Positions 1-11,682 of a stretch of 64,000 nt of DNA are shown here, piece by piece. A program made the position numbers and the translations under genes. Numbering within the stretch: position 1 is the stretch's first letter; each line of letters starts with the position of its first letter. The notes beneath the pieces were generated by a model. It saw nothing but the letters and a program-made list of their open reading frames with translations, ran no database searches and had not been told where the DNA came from. The DNA comes from Taxillus chinensis (taxonomy: Eukaryota > Streptophyta > Magnoliopsida > Santalales > Loranthaceae), in assembly GCA_023512835.1 (NCBI GenBank), contig CM042087.1, positions 8,348,550-8,412,549 on the forward strand, in the 5' to 3' direction.

Positions 1-391
1 GGTAATTTTGATATTTTAATGCATTAAATGTGGGAGAGTATAAATAGGGCAATGAAAAGCCAAATCCCTAAGTGTCATACGTGCTTGCCTTTCTAGAGAG
101 AGAAAGAGGAGAGGAGAGAGAAGAGAAGGGAGAAAGCGAAATTGACGATTCGGAGCTCAAATTGACCAAAGTCGAGGTAGGGATTCGTTCTTCTCACTCC
201 TATGTTGTTGACTATGCTTGCTAGAGTAGCTAAAATATGTGAATTAACTCCCACTTCGTGGAATTGGAAGTATGAAACCTAGAGTTTGAGAAACTCGATT
301 TATGTTGTTTTGGTAGCCTAAGATGGCTAAGATGAGTTAGAAAGCCATTTGTGGGATCTATTAGTGCTTAAAAATGAAGATTTAACGGGTA
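1..391 (+). mobile_element. Partial LTR-like fragment of an unidentified retroelement
   Basis: No coding potential is visible. A TATA-like stretch (tataaatagg, about 40-49) is followed by a GA-rich leader. The phrase gtagggattcgttctt (about 176-192) recurs at about 43450-43466, just downstream of the transcribed start region of a gypsy-type LTR. This suggests the remnant of a plus-strand gypsy LTR into which the copia element starting at 392 inserted. The family is not resolved, because the left end lies outside the window. Confidence 0.45.
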
Positions 392-1444
392 TGTTGGATC
401 AAGCTCAAAATTTGGATGATGCGGATAAAATCCTATGTAATTTGATTTGAGACATTGCATGTTTATTCTTAAGTTGTTACAGAAGATATGATCTTAATCA
501 GGACCATCACTCATGAGAGCAAAACTGAGGACAAGATACATAATCCTGATCCGGAGAAATGTGAGTGCCGTTAAACACTTGGTAAATAACCAAGTCTACA
601 CTTCATACGGAATAAGGATCATTCGTGCGGACTAAACACTTAAAGCTACGGACTATGGATTTCGCGTCTTACAATTTAAACGGACTAAGTCAAATAGATA
701 CGGAATAAGAATCATAGTCTACATCTTGCACAGAGTAAGAGAAAGTTATTGCGGAATAAAAAGCTAAGTCTTCCTTTCAAGTGGACTAAGGACAAGAAGA
801 CACAGAGTAAGGAATCCGAGTCTTTCATACATGCGGAGTAAGGAATGATTTGTGCGGAATAAGGACCCAAGTCCTTCATTCGCACGGAGTAAGGAAAATA
901 AATGTGGAGTAAGGAATCTGAACCTTTTACTTAAGCAGAGTAAGGGAGTGCTAATACGGAGTAAACCATCCAGACCTTTTAACTCATGCGGAGTAAGGAA
1001 CTCATGCAGAGTAAGGAAGCGCTGATATGGAGTAAGCTCTCCGGACTTCTCGTTTATACGGAGTAAGGAAGCACTGACACGGAATAAGGATTCCAGTATC
1101 AAACTGACATGGAGTAAGTGACCACTAACATGGAGTAAGGAACTTTATGATGAATTAAGAATATGCTACTTCAACTTATCATCTTCGCATTCAAAGTCGT
1201 CAGCTCGTAGTGTCCCGATGTAAGACAAACTCGTTGAAAACCTAAAATATCTTACATGTGGATCACACGAATATGTGGACATAACTTTAATTGCACTTGG
1301 AATCATGCAAAGTAATTCAAAGTTTAAAGACCCAAGATCTCGAGCTCCACATCCGCGGCAATCAAGGCAGAGAGATTTCCGAGGAATAGTCAATGCAGCA
1401 CGTTGCTCGGAAGAACAAGTTCCAAGGATGTTTCTAACGGATGG

Positions 1445-1455
1445 CTATATATATT
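1445..1455 (+). promoter_or_regulatory. TATA box of Sire-B LTR
   Basis: The stretch ctatatatatt is followed about 15 nt later by cttgtacatttt, which is shared with the sister LTRs after their own TATA boxes (ttataaata at 39139-39147; ctataaatagc on the minus strand near 31209-31219). This is the expected U3/R position. Confidence 0.6.
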
Positions 1456-1483
1456 AACACTTGTACATTTTCATAGGGCGCGT

Positions 1484-1708
1484 ACATGTAAAAGAGCATA
1501 TAGAGATTATACTGGCTAGTATGCGTGTACATGTAAAAGAGCATATAGAGATTATACTGGATAGTGTGTGCATACATGTAAAAGAGCATATAGAGATTAT
1601 ACTCGCTAGTGTGCGCGTACATGTAAAAGAGCATATAGAGATTATATTGGCTAGTGTGTGCATACATGTACAAGAGCTAATAGAGATCATACTGGCTAGT
1701 GTGTTAGT
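1484..1708 (+). repeat. Five-copy 45-bp tandem repeat downstream of the LTR TATA box
   Basis: Units begin at 1484, 1529, 1574, 1619 and 1664 with acatgtaaaagagc (the last with acatgtacaagagc). The spacing is exactly 45 bp. The sister copia LTRs lack the array. Because 45 is a multiple of three, both strands show stop-free repetitive reading frames here, which I do not treat as genes. Confidence 0.92.
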
Positions 1709-1942
1709 AATTGTAAACAGAGTGTAAGAGAATTGTTCAGTAGATTGAAAAGCTTCATTAGCTTTAATCTGTTATATTTTGTTGTAATTATCTCTTGATA
1801 ATAAAACAAAATACTTCCAATATCTGGTTATCTTCCGCATTGATTCTATCTCTTAACTAGATAAGTGTTGTGCTAGAGACGAGTGAAGAGTTTTCGATTA
1901 AGAGCCTATTCACCCCCCCTCTAGGCTCCTAGGGACCAACAA

Positions 1943-1957
1943 GTGGTATCAAAGCAA
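1943..1957 (+). other. Primer binding site of Sire-B
   Basis: The sequence gtggtatcaaagc lies one base after the LTR. It matches the plant initiator-Met-tRNA primer site TGGTATCAGAGC with one change (a for g). Confidence 0.8.
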
Positions 1958-2004
1958 GTTCTACCTGCTCAAAGGAGAGATCCCACTCTTTCTCTCTCTC
2001 AACA

Positions 2005-2269
2005 ATGGCCGAAGAAAGCAGCATGCTATTCAATGCTCGCCTTAACTCCAGAGGTGCACAAGAGCCCCTCCACAACCATAGTAGCAGCGAAAACGTTGAT
2101 CCGAGCACAAGTGCTCAACCCACTACTCCTCAACAACGGAGTTCTAGTTTCACTCTGACCAAACTGCCAAAGTTCACACTTGAGCTTTTCTCCTAGTGGA
2201 AAGCTCGCATGAGAATGTTCATGATATGTCATGATCATCTCATGTGGCCGTGTCTTCATCAGGAGATAC
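2005..2269 (+). pseudogene. gag N-terminus of Sire-B, interrupted
   Basis: The reading frame starts MAEESSMLFN, the same gag start as in Sire-A (39509) and Sire-C (30815, minus). It runs to an in-frame TAG at 2194-2196, where the sister copies have Gln, then continues in frame with a WKARMRMF-type segment up to the Tat-A insertion. Sire gag packages element RNA in the cytoplasm. This copy is dead through the nonsense codon, the insertion and the deletion beyond it. Confidence 0.8.
2265..2269. other. Left target-site duplication of Tat-A (GATAC)
   Basis: GATAC directly precedes TGTCATCACC. The same five bases follow the right LTR at 15122-15126. Uninterrupted gag in Sire-C has ggagataccc at this point. 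Confidence 0.93.
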
Positions 2270-5200
2270 TGTCATCACCGGATTTCATCCGGGGGGAGAT
2301 ACTATTTTTGGGGATGCGGTTCTCCCACCCTTCACCCGAATGGTGATGAAAAAAATACAGAGTCGCCACCAACTGTTTTTGGGGTGCAGTTGGTCACCTA
2401 AAAAACGGTCTATGCTGCTAGAGTTGGGTCCGGGAGTTAATTACGTGCGGAGAAGGATTAACACCCCCGTAATGCCCTTTCGGTACCTATCTTAAGAGAA
2501 GGAGGTTTCTAACAAGTTTTAACCGTTTACTAGTCATGACAAAATTTTCCTATAGCCTAAAGTTCTATCTTTTTTATTTTTCTAAGTTGTTTGTTAAAGT
2601 TAAAAATAAGTCAAAATTACCCTAAGCCTCTAAGGAATATCCTAATGTTCTATTTTGTTTCGCTTTCGGTTTTGTTTTTGTTTTTGTTTTTGACATTTTA
2701 AGAATTATTTTTATTTTATTTTATCTTTTCGAAATTAAATCTAGTTTTAAAAGCTAAAAAAAATCCTAAGGATTCAAATTATCTAAGTCTTATATTCAAA
2801 GTTTAAAACTTAAAACGCTTTTTTTCCTGATGCTAAGGATAAAAAAAATCCAAGTACTGAAAAGCCCAAGTGTTGGGAAAAGGTTTTTTTTTGTTTGTTT
2901 ATTTGTAGGTTTAGTTGTTTTTTTTTTTGGAAAAGACTTTCTTTTTTTGTTTGGAAAGCATTTTTAATTAAAGAAAAGTTTTTTTCTTTTAAAGAAAATA
3001 CATAAAAAAACAAATACAAGTGTAGTGTGTGATAATGTGCCAAAAGAAAAAAAAACAATCTCATCTTTTTTTCCTTTTCCTTTTCTCTTTTTCTCTTTTT
3101 TTTTGCTCTCTCTTTTTCTTTTTTTTTTTAATGTGTTGATTACAGATTACAACAATTATTGGGCAAAAGACCCATAGATACAAAATTGGCCAATGCTAAC
3201 ATTCTTGCCTAAGGCCCAAACGGAAAATAAATAAACAAATAAAATAAAATAAAACTAACTCTTTTTTTGGTTTGCAAAGCTAAAAGGAAGCGTATCATGC
3301 AACCACGCTAAAATAGTAAGGAACTCCTCCCGTCAACGGCAAAGTGTGTGAAACAAATACCAGGAAGCAGCATATGAGTATGGGATATAACAGCTAACCC
3401 AATAACCAAATCAAAAACCAAGATAAACTAGATAAAGAAGTGAAAAGGCATAACCCAGCAATAAACCAACATGGGAAAGCAAGTAATGCCAACCCATCAT
3501 AACCCAGCATCAAATGAAAATAACCCAGCAAAAGAAACACATAAATATCAAACCAAGTAGCAATCCTGAGGAGGAGGGGTTGGGCGGACCAAAAAGGAAA
3601 TGAACAAGATAATCTCGCAGACAGATCAGATGAGAAACATTAAAAACAAAAATAGAGAAACAAAAGATAACTAACCAAAGGAAAACGTTTGTTTATTTTA
3701 CCAGAACCCAAAACGCCCAAATACAGAAGACAACCTAGGCATACATAAAAAACCAGATACAAATGGGTAAAACCAGAGGACACCAACCCCAATCGTGCAC
3801 CACTGACACATCTATCCCGTGAGCCATGAACTAAACAAAAAAAAAACCTCTGTAAATTGAACAAACAAAAACCCTAGACAGCAAGCCACAACCCAGAACA
3901 CAACAAAACCGTCAACTTTAACCATGACAAAGGGAAGAATTCCAACAATCAATATGCAAGTGAAATTAAAATGCGAACAAACAAAAGAAACACGTGGAGG
4001 GGACAACGTTCATTACCAAGCAGAAAGGATAGGCGATGATGACGTTTAAGGGGTCTTCTTCTCCTGTCACCTTCTCGATTGCGTCCTTTGGCTGCTCGAT
4101 GCTGCGCAAGCAAGACAATGAGTCCTTATGTCCTTAGGTCGGATTGTGACAGCGCTCGGGACAGCCGGACCGCGATGGCGTGCTGGACAATGGGTGAAAG
4201 CTCCAGTCGACTTGAACAGTAAGGGTGGAATACGAGCCGCAACTGGTATCCCACGCCGAACGGTGAAACAATCGCAGGCCGAATGGTGTGGAAATGCTCT
4301 GACATGATGGAAGTGGGAAGAAGAGGAATCAGGTGGTCGATTGGGTGTTTGGGAAAGGGGTGGATGAAGGTTCTGGAGTCCTTCCGCACAAAGAGGAAAG
4401 AAATCAAGAGCGAAATTTGTGGTTTGGTTTTGGATTTTTCGGAGTCCAGAGGAGAGGGTGTAGGATGGCGGCCGGAGGTGCGTTTTCCGGCGGGGAGACT
4501 CTCTGTGGTCTGTGGAGATGGAGGCAGAAGGAAGATGAGGATTAGGTGTTTTCGACTTTGTTGTAGAGAGAGCCCCCCTTTGTTTGGTGGAGGAGATAAA
4601 TATAGAGAGAGGAGATGGGTGAGGTTTTAGGGTTTGATTGGGGCGGCGAGGAACCATGGGAAGGTGACCGGCCATGGTTAGCTTCAAAGGGGTTGGGTTA
4701 TAGCTATGAGAGGGAGAAGGGGACCGAGGCTTGACCATGGTTGGTGAGGAGAGAGAGGCGTGTGATGCCCAAAACGTGGTCAAAGGGGAAGAAGAAAAGG
4801 TGCGTGAAGAAAGAGACACGAGGGTGAGGGAGAAATGAGTTGACTGATTTTTGATTTTCATTTGTTTGTTTTTTTGTTTTGTTTTGTTTTTTATTTCAAT
4901 TTATTGTTTGTTTTTTGAACTGATGAGAAGGGGACACGTGGATTAGGTTAGGCGGAAAAAAAAAGGATGGCAGCTAGGGTTTATGATTTTTTGATTGGGT
5001 ATTTTGTTAACTGATGTTTTTTTAGTTTTGGGATCGGTAATGCGATCTGAATTTCGCAAAACCTCAAAAAAATTATTTTTGGACTCGGGATGTCGTGACG
5101 AGCGTTCCCGTGCCATTTTTATTTTAAAATGATTTTATTTTCGCGCCAAGCCTGTACTGTAATTATTTATTATCGAAAAATGTAATTTTTGATTTTTATT

Positions 5201-5613
5201 AAAAAAGGCCCCTGGAATGAATATATACAATATATATGTCAAAGTTCTTAGAACGACGAGTAGAATGAGAATATGAGGTTCGTGACCTGATCCGGAGTGC
5301 TGTTTGGAAAGTCAATTACCGTTTTAACCGTCGCTGATGGCTCGAATGTTGTTTTGACCATATCTTCTTCGTTTGACCTTAGAATCGAGTGTGGTCAAAG
5401 GCGTTGATCCTCAAATTTGATTTTCTATTGCCCAGGACTAGCTCTTTGGCATTTGGACTTTGGAGACCTTTTTGAATAATTTCTTGAAATTGGGCATTTG
5501 TAGCTCAGTGGTCATGACTCTATCGTCCTGTAAAATTTCAACAAATCGAGGCAGCACAGAGGAAAATTGAATTTGATAAAATACATCCAAGCCGGACAAA
5601 ATGGGGTCCAACA
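2270..5613 (-). repeat. 3' LTR of Tat-A
   Basis: It begins TGTCATCACCGG and ends GGGTCCAACA in plus-strand reading. It is nearly collinear with 11683-15121 but about 95 bp shorter, mainly because of a deletion near 4770. A minus-strand TATA-like site lies near 4595-4608. It contains T-rich tracts (about 2660-3130). A stop-free 264-codon frame on the minus strand (4067-4861) overlaps the promoter region and is judged non-coding. Confidence 0.92.
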
Positions 5614-5630
5614 GCTGCCCCTCTTTGTGT
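5614..5630 (-). other. Polypurine tract of Tat-A
   Basis: On the minus strand aaagaggggcagc abuts the LTR start TGTTGGACC. This is the expected plus-strand priming site for reverse transcription. Confidence 0.75.
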
Positions 5631-8600
5631 ATCGTTTGTGTACAAACGGTGCACAAAGATAAAACGGACTTATTTTGGACGGGTTGGACTACTTACCTGG
5701 CTCGCCTGTTGCCAAAGGAAGGTGGGTCTGTCCCCAAGAAATGGAAAGAAGCTCGTAAGGCTAGTGGAAATTAAATAGGGCTGAAAAGGCATTTAAGGTT
5801 TGATTGAAGTTAAAGGCATCTAGGGCCAAACAAGGATGAAAAAGGCAGCTAAGGCTTAACAGAAAAATCGAGAAGGCATCTAGTGCCTAAGAGGAATTGA
5901 AAAGGCAAGGTGTATAGATGCAGGAGAACTGCCTGCAGACTTCCCAAACGGAGAAAATGAAAAGGATAAGTACAGGGGAACCACCTGCGGACTTGCTTGA
6001 AATTAAAAAGAAAATGTGGGATAGGTGCAGGGGAACTGCCTGTAGACTTCCCGAAATTGAATTTAACAAGTGAGGATAGGTACCAGAGAACTACCGGTGG
6101 ACTTCCTGCGGACTTGCTTGAAATTAAAAAGAAAATGTGGGATAGGTGCAGGGGAACTGCCTGCAGACTTCCTGAAATTGAATTTAACAAGTGAGGATAG
6201 GTACCAGAGAACTGCCGGTGGACTTCCTGAAAAGATGAAACAGAAAAAGTGGGATAAGTGCAGGGGAACTGCCAGCGGACTTCCCAAAAGTAAATTTTAA
6301 AACTTAAGATAGTTACCGGGGACCTGCCAGCGGACTTCCTGAAAGAATGAAAAAGAAAAGTGGGATAAGTGCAGGGGAACTGCCTGCGGACTTCCCAAAA
6401 GTAAATTTAAAGACTGAGGATAGGTGCTGGAGACCTGTCGGTGGACTTCCTGAATGGAGAAAACGGAGAAAGTGGGATAGGTGCAGGGGAACTGCTTGCA
6501 GACTTCCCAAAAGTAAATTTAAAGGCTGAGGATAGGTACCGGGGACTTGCCGGTGGACTTCCTGGAAAAATGAGAAAGAAAGATGGGATAAGTGCAGGGG
6601 AACTGCCTGCGCACTTCCTAAAGGATAAAAGCGATAAGGGTATGTACAGGAGATGACCTCTAAGGTCGAGAGGGACTGAAATGGCATTTAGGGCCTGGAA
6701 AGGAATCAATGATTGCTAAAGAAGTTTGCTAATGACTCAATATGGGCTCTCTCTACGAGTTTACTCAATGAGATCGCTCTACGAGGTTACCTGAAAAAAG
6801 AATAAGATGTGTGTTTGATTGTCATAGATGCTTCTAGGACTTGGACAATCGCAAAGAATGACTTCTATGGTTGAACAATGCAACGACTTCCTACCAAGGT
6901 TCATTGGCGCTGCTGGAATTCAACTAGACTTGCTGGGGAATAGAATTCAGATCTCATCTGGAAAACTCTTTATTTAAGGGTGCTCCGGCTGCTGGAGAGG
7001 TTTGCTTGCTTTCTCCAGACTGTCAAAATGCTCAAGAAATTATTCAAAATCAATTGAACCTTGGTAGGAAGTCGTTGCATTCCTGGATGGCTTGGGGAGC
7101 AGGTTCATTTAGTCGGGATCCCTTTCTTGCTTGGTCGGGATATTCTTGTAGAGTGACACCCTGGGAAACTCAATTGGGGCATAAGCATTTTATTGAAAGT
7201 AACGCACACAAAGCAGTTGAAAGTAAAATTTATTGCAAATGATTTTTGAAACGTGATTATGCAATGTAGAATCACCACTTGTTTTCTCGCTTGAGAGAGG
7301 CAAAAGCTTTTGAAGGGAGGCCTCCCACAGTTTCTGAATTAACTAGGTGTAGCCTTCGGCTTGGCTTTGCATGGATTCAAGGGTTTGGTATGATGAAATA
7401 TCAATGAGCTGAGCTTACTTTTGTGAAAATGGGAAATTTAATCTGACAGTTTGGATCTAAGTACCCAGAGGCTAGGTTAGAGAAAATGCCTGATTGTTTG
7501 AATCTTGAGGCTTAGGGACTTGATTGGAGATTCTGGTTGGTTGTTTGGTAGTCTTGGACCCTTGATGTTTTGAAGCTCAAATGGAGAGAATATTGGGATG
7601 ATTTTGGACCTCAATTGATGTTCAAAGGTTTAGTCATAGAAGATGCTTACAAATCTTGGGATTGTTGTGCTGAGGCTTGGTTTGAAGGATATCAGAGTGC
7701 TTAAGTCTTGATGCTCAGAAACTCAATGGAGAAGATGTTGACTGATCTTGAGTATTGAGTGCTTGATCTTCTTTTATTGGCTTTGAATTTTGCTCTTAGT
7801 GCCCTTTCGGGTTTTCACTAATCCCGCCTTACTTTCTGATTGTTGTTCTTTTTGCCTTGTAGCTGGCTTTGAATTTTACCCTTGATGCCCTTGTGGGTTT
7901 TCATCAAGTCCGCCTTGGATATCCATGACTTGCTCCTTTTTTAGCATTTGAGAAAAATTTGATTGCTTAATCGGAGAGGACTTTATTAGGACCGTAATGT
8001 AGGCTTGGGCTACTGGGTTTAACAAGAAAGGGTATAAAGTGGCTCAAACCTATTCCAGGCTAGATTTGATCCATAGTTCAGGCTAACTTTACAAAATGCC
8101 CCTAATACGGGAGTACTTTACAAAACTGTCTCAATGCGGGATCCTGCTACAAAATTTTTTCTTTTTGCCCCAATTGTGGGGTACCTTTATGAGGGGTCTT
8201 AAAAACTGCCCTAACATGAGGGTTATGCTTTTTCTGTTTCTTTTCTTTTGCTTTTTTTTTTTAAACAAAAACTGCCCCCATTGTGGGGTATGTATCTATG
8301 AGGGGTTTTAAAAAACTGTCCCCAATATAAGAATTATTTTATAGAGTTGCCTTAGCATGGGGCCTTGATACTTATTGCCCCAATGTGGGGTGAACTACGG
8401 ATCGGGTTATTTGAAAGAAATATACTCAAGCTCAAAAGGGGTAGCGATGGTAGTATTACGAGGAAAGTAAAGATTGCCTCTCTTCATTTTAAACAATCAA
8501 AATTTGTCTCAAAATGCTCAAAGCAGAAATGAACTTATCTTTCAGTGGCAGAAGGAACCCCTCGGTGTCAAATCCTGTTTGAAGTGAATGCTGCTTCTCT

Positions 8601-9008
8601 TGAGTCTTGTCCTTTGATTTCAATGGTAATTGCTCCTTGATCATCCTTTTGGCTTCAGCTAAACCTAGATAGCCCAAATTCTTTGTTCGATATGCCCCTG
8701 TTGGGCTTATTACCCATGTCAAGAGAGTAAACAAGTAATAATGGACATTGCATGCAAAATGTGAGTAAATCAATTTAGTTTAAAAAGACAGACTTGATTA
8801 TTTTTCAAAGAGCAGGCAAAATGTAAAACAGGTTTCATATAAACCAAACACAAGAAGAAGAAGTTTTAAACTCCCAAAGAGTTTCCTACGTTATCACAAA
8901 ATTTACTCCTCCTTATTATTTCAGTGACATCCACGTTCACTAGTTGGAATGCTCTGGCAGTGGGTTAGAATCGACATTCGGTGCACTAGCCTGCTTTGAG
9001 AAATCCAA
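5631..9008 (-). other. Non-coding 3' region of Tat-A with degenerate repeats
   Basis: About 3.4 kb lies between gag and the 3' LTR without a convincing gene. It holds the 110-120 bp tandem array at about 5915-6640. At about 8090-8395 a degenerate series of CCCCAAT/GTGGGG words alternates with T-rich spacers. Short frames such as 8489-8773 (minus) show no recognisable domain. In related autonomous elements pol would lie here. Confidence 0.7.
5915..6640. repeat. Tandem array of 110-120 bp units in the Tat-A 3' region
   Basis: The core words gtgggatargtgcagggg, aactgcctgc and ggacttcc recur, with unit starts near 6016, 6136, 6250, 6360, 6472 and 6585. Each unit holds two related half-units, one with aactgcc-tgc-gacttcc and one with ggataggtacc-ggtggacttcc. 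The copies are diverged. Several stop-free frames run through the array on both strands and are by-products of the repetition. Confidence 0.88.
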
Positions 9009-10475
9009 CTATTTGGAATTGATCAGATGTTGGACCTTCTTCTTAAAGGAAATGCAACCTTCAATATTGTGACCAACTCCATTATTGTGATAGGCGCAGC
9101 GGGCATCTGCTTTGTACCATGCTGGGTAAGGTTGCTTCACTTCTCCCATAGGTATAGGGCTCACCATGCCGGCTTTCAAAAGTTGGGGATATAACTCAGT
9201 GTAGGTTATGGGAATTGGGTCAAATTCTAGCTTAGTCCTGTTGGAAGCTTGATTTGGCCTAGTAGACGTCTGTTGGGGCCCTGGTTGCATAGTTGGAGGA
9301 GGGACTGGGGGAAAAGGGCTAGGGCCCCCTCTTGGTGGTTGATATGTTGGGAATTGGGGTACTGGGGCTGCATAGGCTGTGAATGGAGGTGACCCCGCAT
9401 AGAATCCAGGTGTAGGAAAAAAACCTGGATACGCTCCAAAGCTTCCTTGAGGCATGGGAGGATTCTGCCAAACTAATTGAGTATCAGCTTCCTTTTTCTT
9501 TCCTCCCAGTGAAGACTTCTTTGGTGGATCAGGTGTATCTCCATGAAGCTTCCCTTCCTTAATACCATCTTCTATGCGTTCCCTGGAAGTCACCAAGTTT
9601 GCGAAGTTGCTAGATACATTGCCAATTAGCTTCTCATAGTATACCCCTTTCAAAGTTTTGATAAACATTGTGGTCAACTCCTTTTCAGTCAATGGGGGTT
9701 GAACTTCCATAACTGCTTCCCTCCACCTTCTAGCATAAATTTTAAAGCTCTCATTGACCCCCTTTTCAAAAGCCAACAGTGCTAACCTGTCCAGTTCTAA
9801 CTCTGTGACATGCTTGTACTGTGTTAGGAATGCTGTTGCGAGGTCTCTCCAGGTCCTGATATGACTTCCATCCAACTGAATATACCATCGGAGTGGTGCG
9901 CCAGTCAGACTTTCTTGGAAACAGTGGATTAAGAGTTTATCGTCATTGGCGTGAGCGGCCATCTTTCTACAGTACATGGTGATATGTGTTTTGGGGCATT
10001 GGGATCCATTAAACTTTTCAAAGTCAGGTACCTTGAATTTTGGTGGCAGAACAATTCCAGGAACCAGGCACAAATCTTGAGGACTGATCAACCCATAAAC
10101 TTCTGTTCCTTCCACTGCCTTCAATCTTTCTTCCAGTTTCTTCATTGGCAACGCCTGATCCTCCTCTTGTGGTAAAGGAGGCTCCATTGCTTCAGCCATA
10201 TTTACTGGAGTAGGTGAAGTAAATTGGGCTTGATTAGAGGGTCCGGGATTTATGTTGGCTGGACCGAATCCTTGTGGGGGTACTAGTATGAAATTAGGAC
10301 ACGGTGATGCTTCTTGTGCTTGCCTTGGAGACTGGTTAGTAGTTGCCTCAATAGAACCCCTGTCCTTTTCGGTCACCATCTTGCTCAACATTTCCATCAT
10401 GGTTTTTATCTGATTCTGAAGTTATTGTTGGTCTTGCTCTAAATTAGCAAATCTATTTTCAGTTTGTTCTGCCAT
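9009..10475 (-). pseudogene. gag of Tat-A (Ty3/gypsy, Ogre/Tat-like)
   Basis: On the minus strand a 463-residue open frame (10400-9009) contains a retrotransposon gag core with RWYIQLDG, a TFLTQYK-like segment (AFLTQYKH) and FKIYARRWRE, then a Pro/Gly-rich linker. It ends with a knuckle-like motif, CAYHNNGVGHNIEGC, followed by FKKKVQHLI. The likely start ATG is at 10475 (MAEQTENRF), separated from the long frame by one in-frame TAA near 10420. The C-terminal stop is a TAG where related proteins usually have Trp, and the frame continues about 22 codons beyond it. Gag would form the virus-like particle. At least two nonsense codons make this copy defective unless they are read through. Confidence 0.85.
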
Positions 10476-11661
10476 TGAGGTGATTGGTTGTTGACGTCGG
10501 GATCTTAGGTTGTATCGGTGCGCAATGTTGACTTCTGAAAGAGTGGAATACGGTAAGCTCCCTTTTATGCTCTTTCATTTTTATTTTTTTTTATTTTTTT
10601 TATTTTATGCTGAAGGCATACATGAATACAAGAATATGCATGAGAGATTTAAATTCCTACTCTTCTTAGAGTAATGAATGAAGCATGTTATGAGTCTTAA
10701 GGGTGTGTAGTATTTACATGATCTCCCTTTTTTTTTTTTACTCCCTTTTTGTTTTGTCTTTCCAGTTATAAAATGCATGAACACATATGGATTAATGAAG
10801 ACTAGTCTCAACTATCCCTAAACTAAGTAATGAATGCTCCAATGTATACCTAAATTTATGTTTGGTATTTATGTCCTAAGACTATATGAACAAATATATG
10901 TATGAAGGTCAGATTAAAAGGATAATAATATACAAGATAAGGTTGAAAGAAAAAATATATTAATATTTATACACTGAAAACAAGGTTATTAATAATATAC
11001 ATCAAAATAAGGTTAGTAAAACAATAATATTCATATGAATAATTACATAAATCAAAACAAAGTAAGAAAAATAACAATATAAAAAAAAGACAATATATGA
11101 ACAATAACAACAAGAATATTTACAAGACAGTATACAACAAGATAGCAGTAACAATATAGTCTAATATGAATGCAACTATCCTTCAAAAGGAAGGCCAAGA
11201 TGAGCAAACAACATGTGAGTCAATGTCCCTAATGGACTTCTACTGCTAAACCTATCTTATTCGTTAGTTCCCAAACTTCATCTATAGAGGGCTCCGTACG
11301 CCATGGATTTACCGGAGGGGGGGCCTTAAAAGGATGAACCTTAAAAGGACCTCAAGCTTAAGTGAGGAGTCCGGGGTCCCGTTGCGGATAATGATCAACG
11401 CGCAGGGCACCCTAACAAACCTTGCTAACCTAGACTGTGATAAAAACCCGGGTATAGGGTTTATGCATGAATGTAACAATTAGGAAAAATAGTAAAACAC
11501 AACTATCATGGCATCAAAGCGTATAAATCAAAACTATCATGCAACGACGATTAAGTGCCATAAATAAATTGATTAAAAAATAAATAAAAAATAAAAGAAT
11601 AAAACAATTTAAAACAAAGAATAAACCTCCTAATCCTAATCCTTGGCCTAACTCTCTAAAG
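10476..11661 (-). other. 5' leader of Tat-A internal region, no gene seen
   Basis: This AT-rich stretch lies between gag and the primer site and has no protein-coding signal. Parts of it (about 10990-11660) are repeated in Tat-B at 16425-16547, 18724-19089 and 32308-32504. Those three pieces can therefore be recognised as one formerly continuous leader. Confidence 0.75.
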
Positions 11662-11680
11662 GTCCCCAGCAGAGTCGCCA
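11662..11680 (-). other. Primer binding site of Tat-A
   Basis: On the minus strand, TGGCGACTCTGCTGGGGAC lies two bases after the LTR terminal ...GACA. It is a typical Ogre/Tat primer site, thought to pair with a tRNA-Arg. The tRNA assignment is from memory and should be treated as probable. Confidence 0.75.
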
Positions 11681-11682
11681 GC

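Larger units (their letters stand above)
392..1941 (+). repeat. 5' LTR of Sire-B
   Basis: The LTR begins TGTTGGATCAAG and ends GGGACCAACA (1550 bp). It is homologous to the LTRs at 19090-20617, 30877-32302, 38267-39447 and 60943-62123. It holds an array of GGAGTAAGGA-type motifs (about 720-1145), a TATA box (1445-1455), a private five-copy 45-bp tandem repeat (1484-1708) and an AATAAA-containing stretch near 1800. The primer site follows directly. Confidence 0.9.

Noticed and set aside
764..1102. Long minus-strand frame with repeated LLR/LTPH-type peptides
   Set aside because: It is a by-product of the GGAGTAAGGA motif array. Similar frames occur at 19785-20261, 31573-31946, 38400-38827 and 61045-61503.
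1434..1727. Repetitive ORFs on both strands
   Set aside because: The 45-bp tandem repeat is a multiple of three and free of stops. There is no domain or start context.
4067..4861. 264-codon minus-strand ORF in the Tat-A 3' LTR, with a 263-codon counterpart at 13480-14271
   Set aside because: It spans the LTR promoter and leader (TATA-like site near 4600), is low-complexity Ser/Pro-rich, and its N-terminus differs between the two LTRs because of an indel. The duplication only reflects the LTR pair.
8489..8773. 94-codon minus-strand ORF in the Tat-A 3' region
   Set aside because: There is no domain, no homologue in the window and no pol motif nearby. It is within chance expectation.
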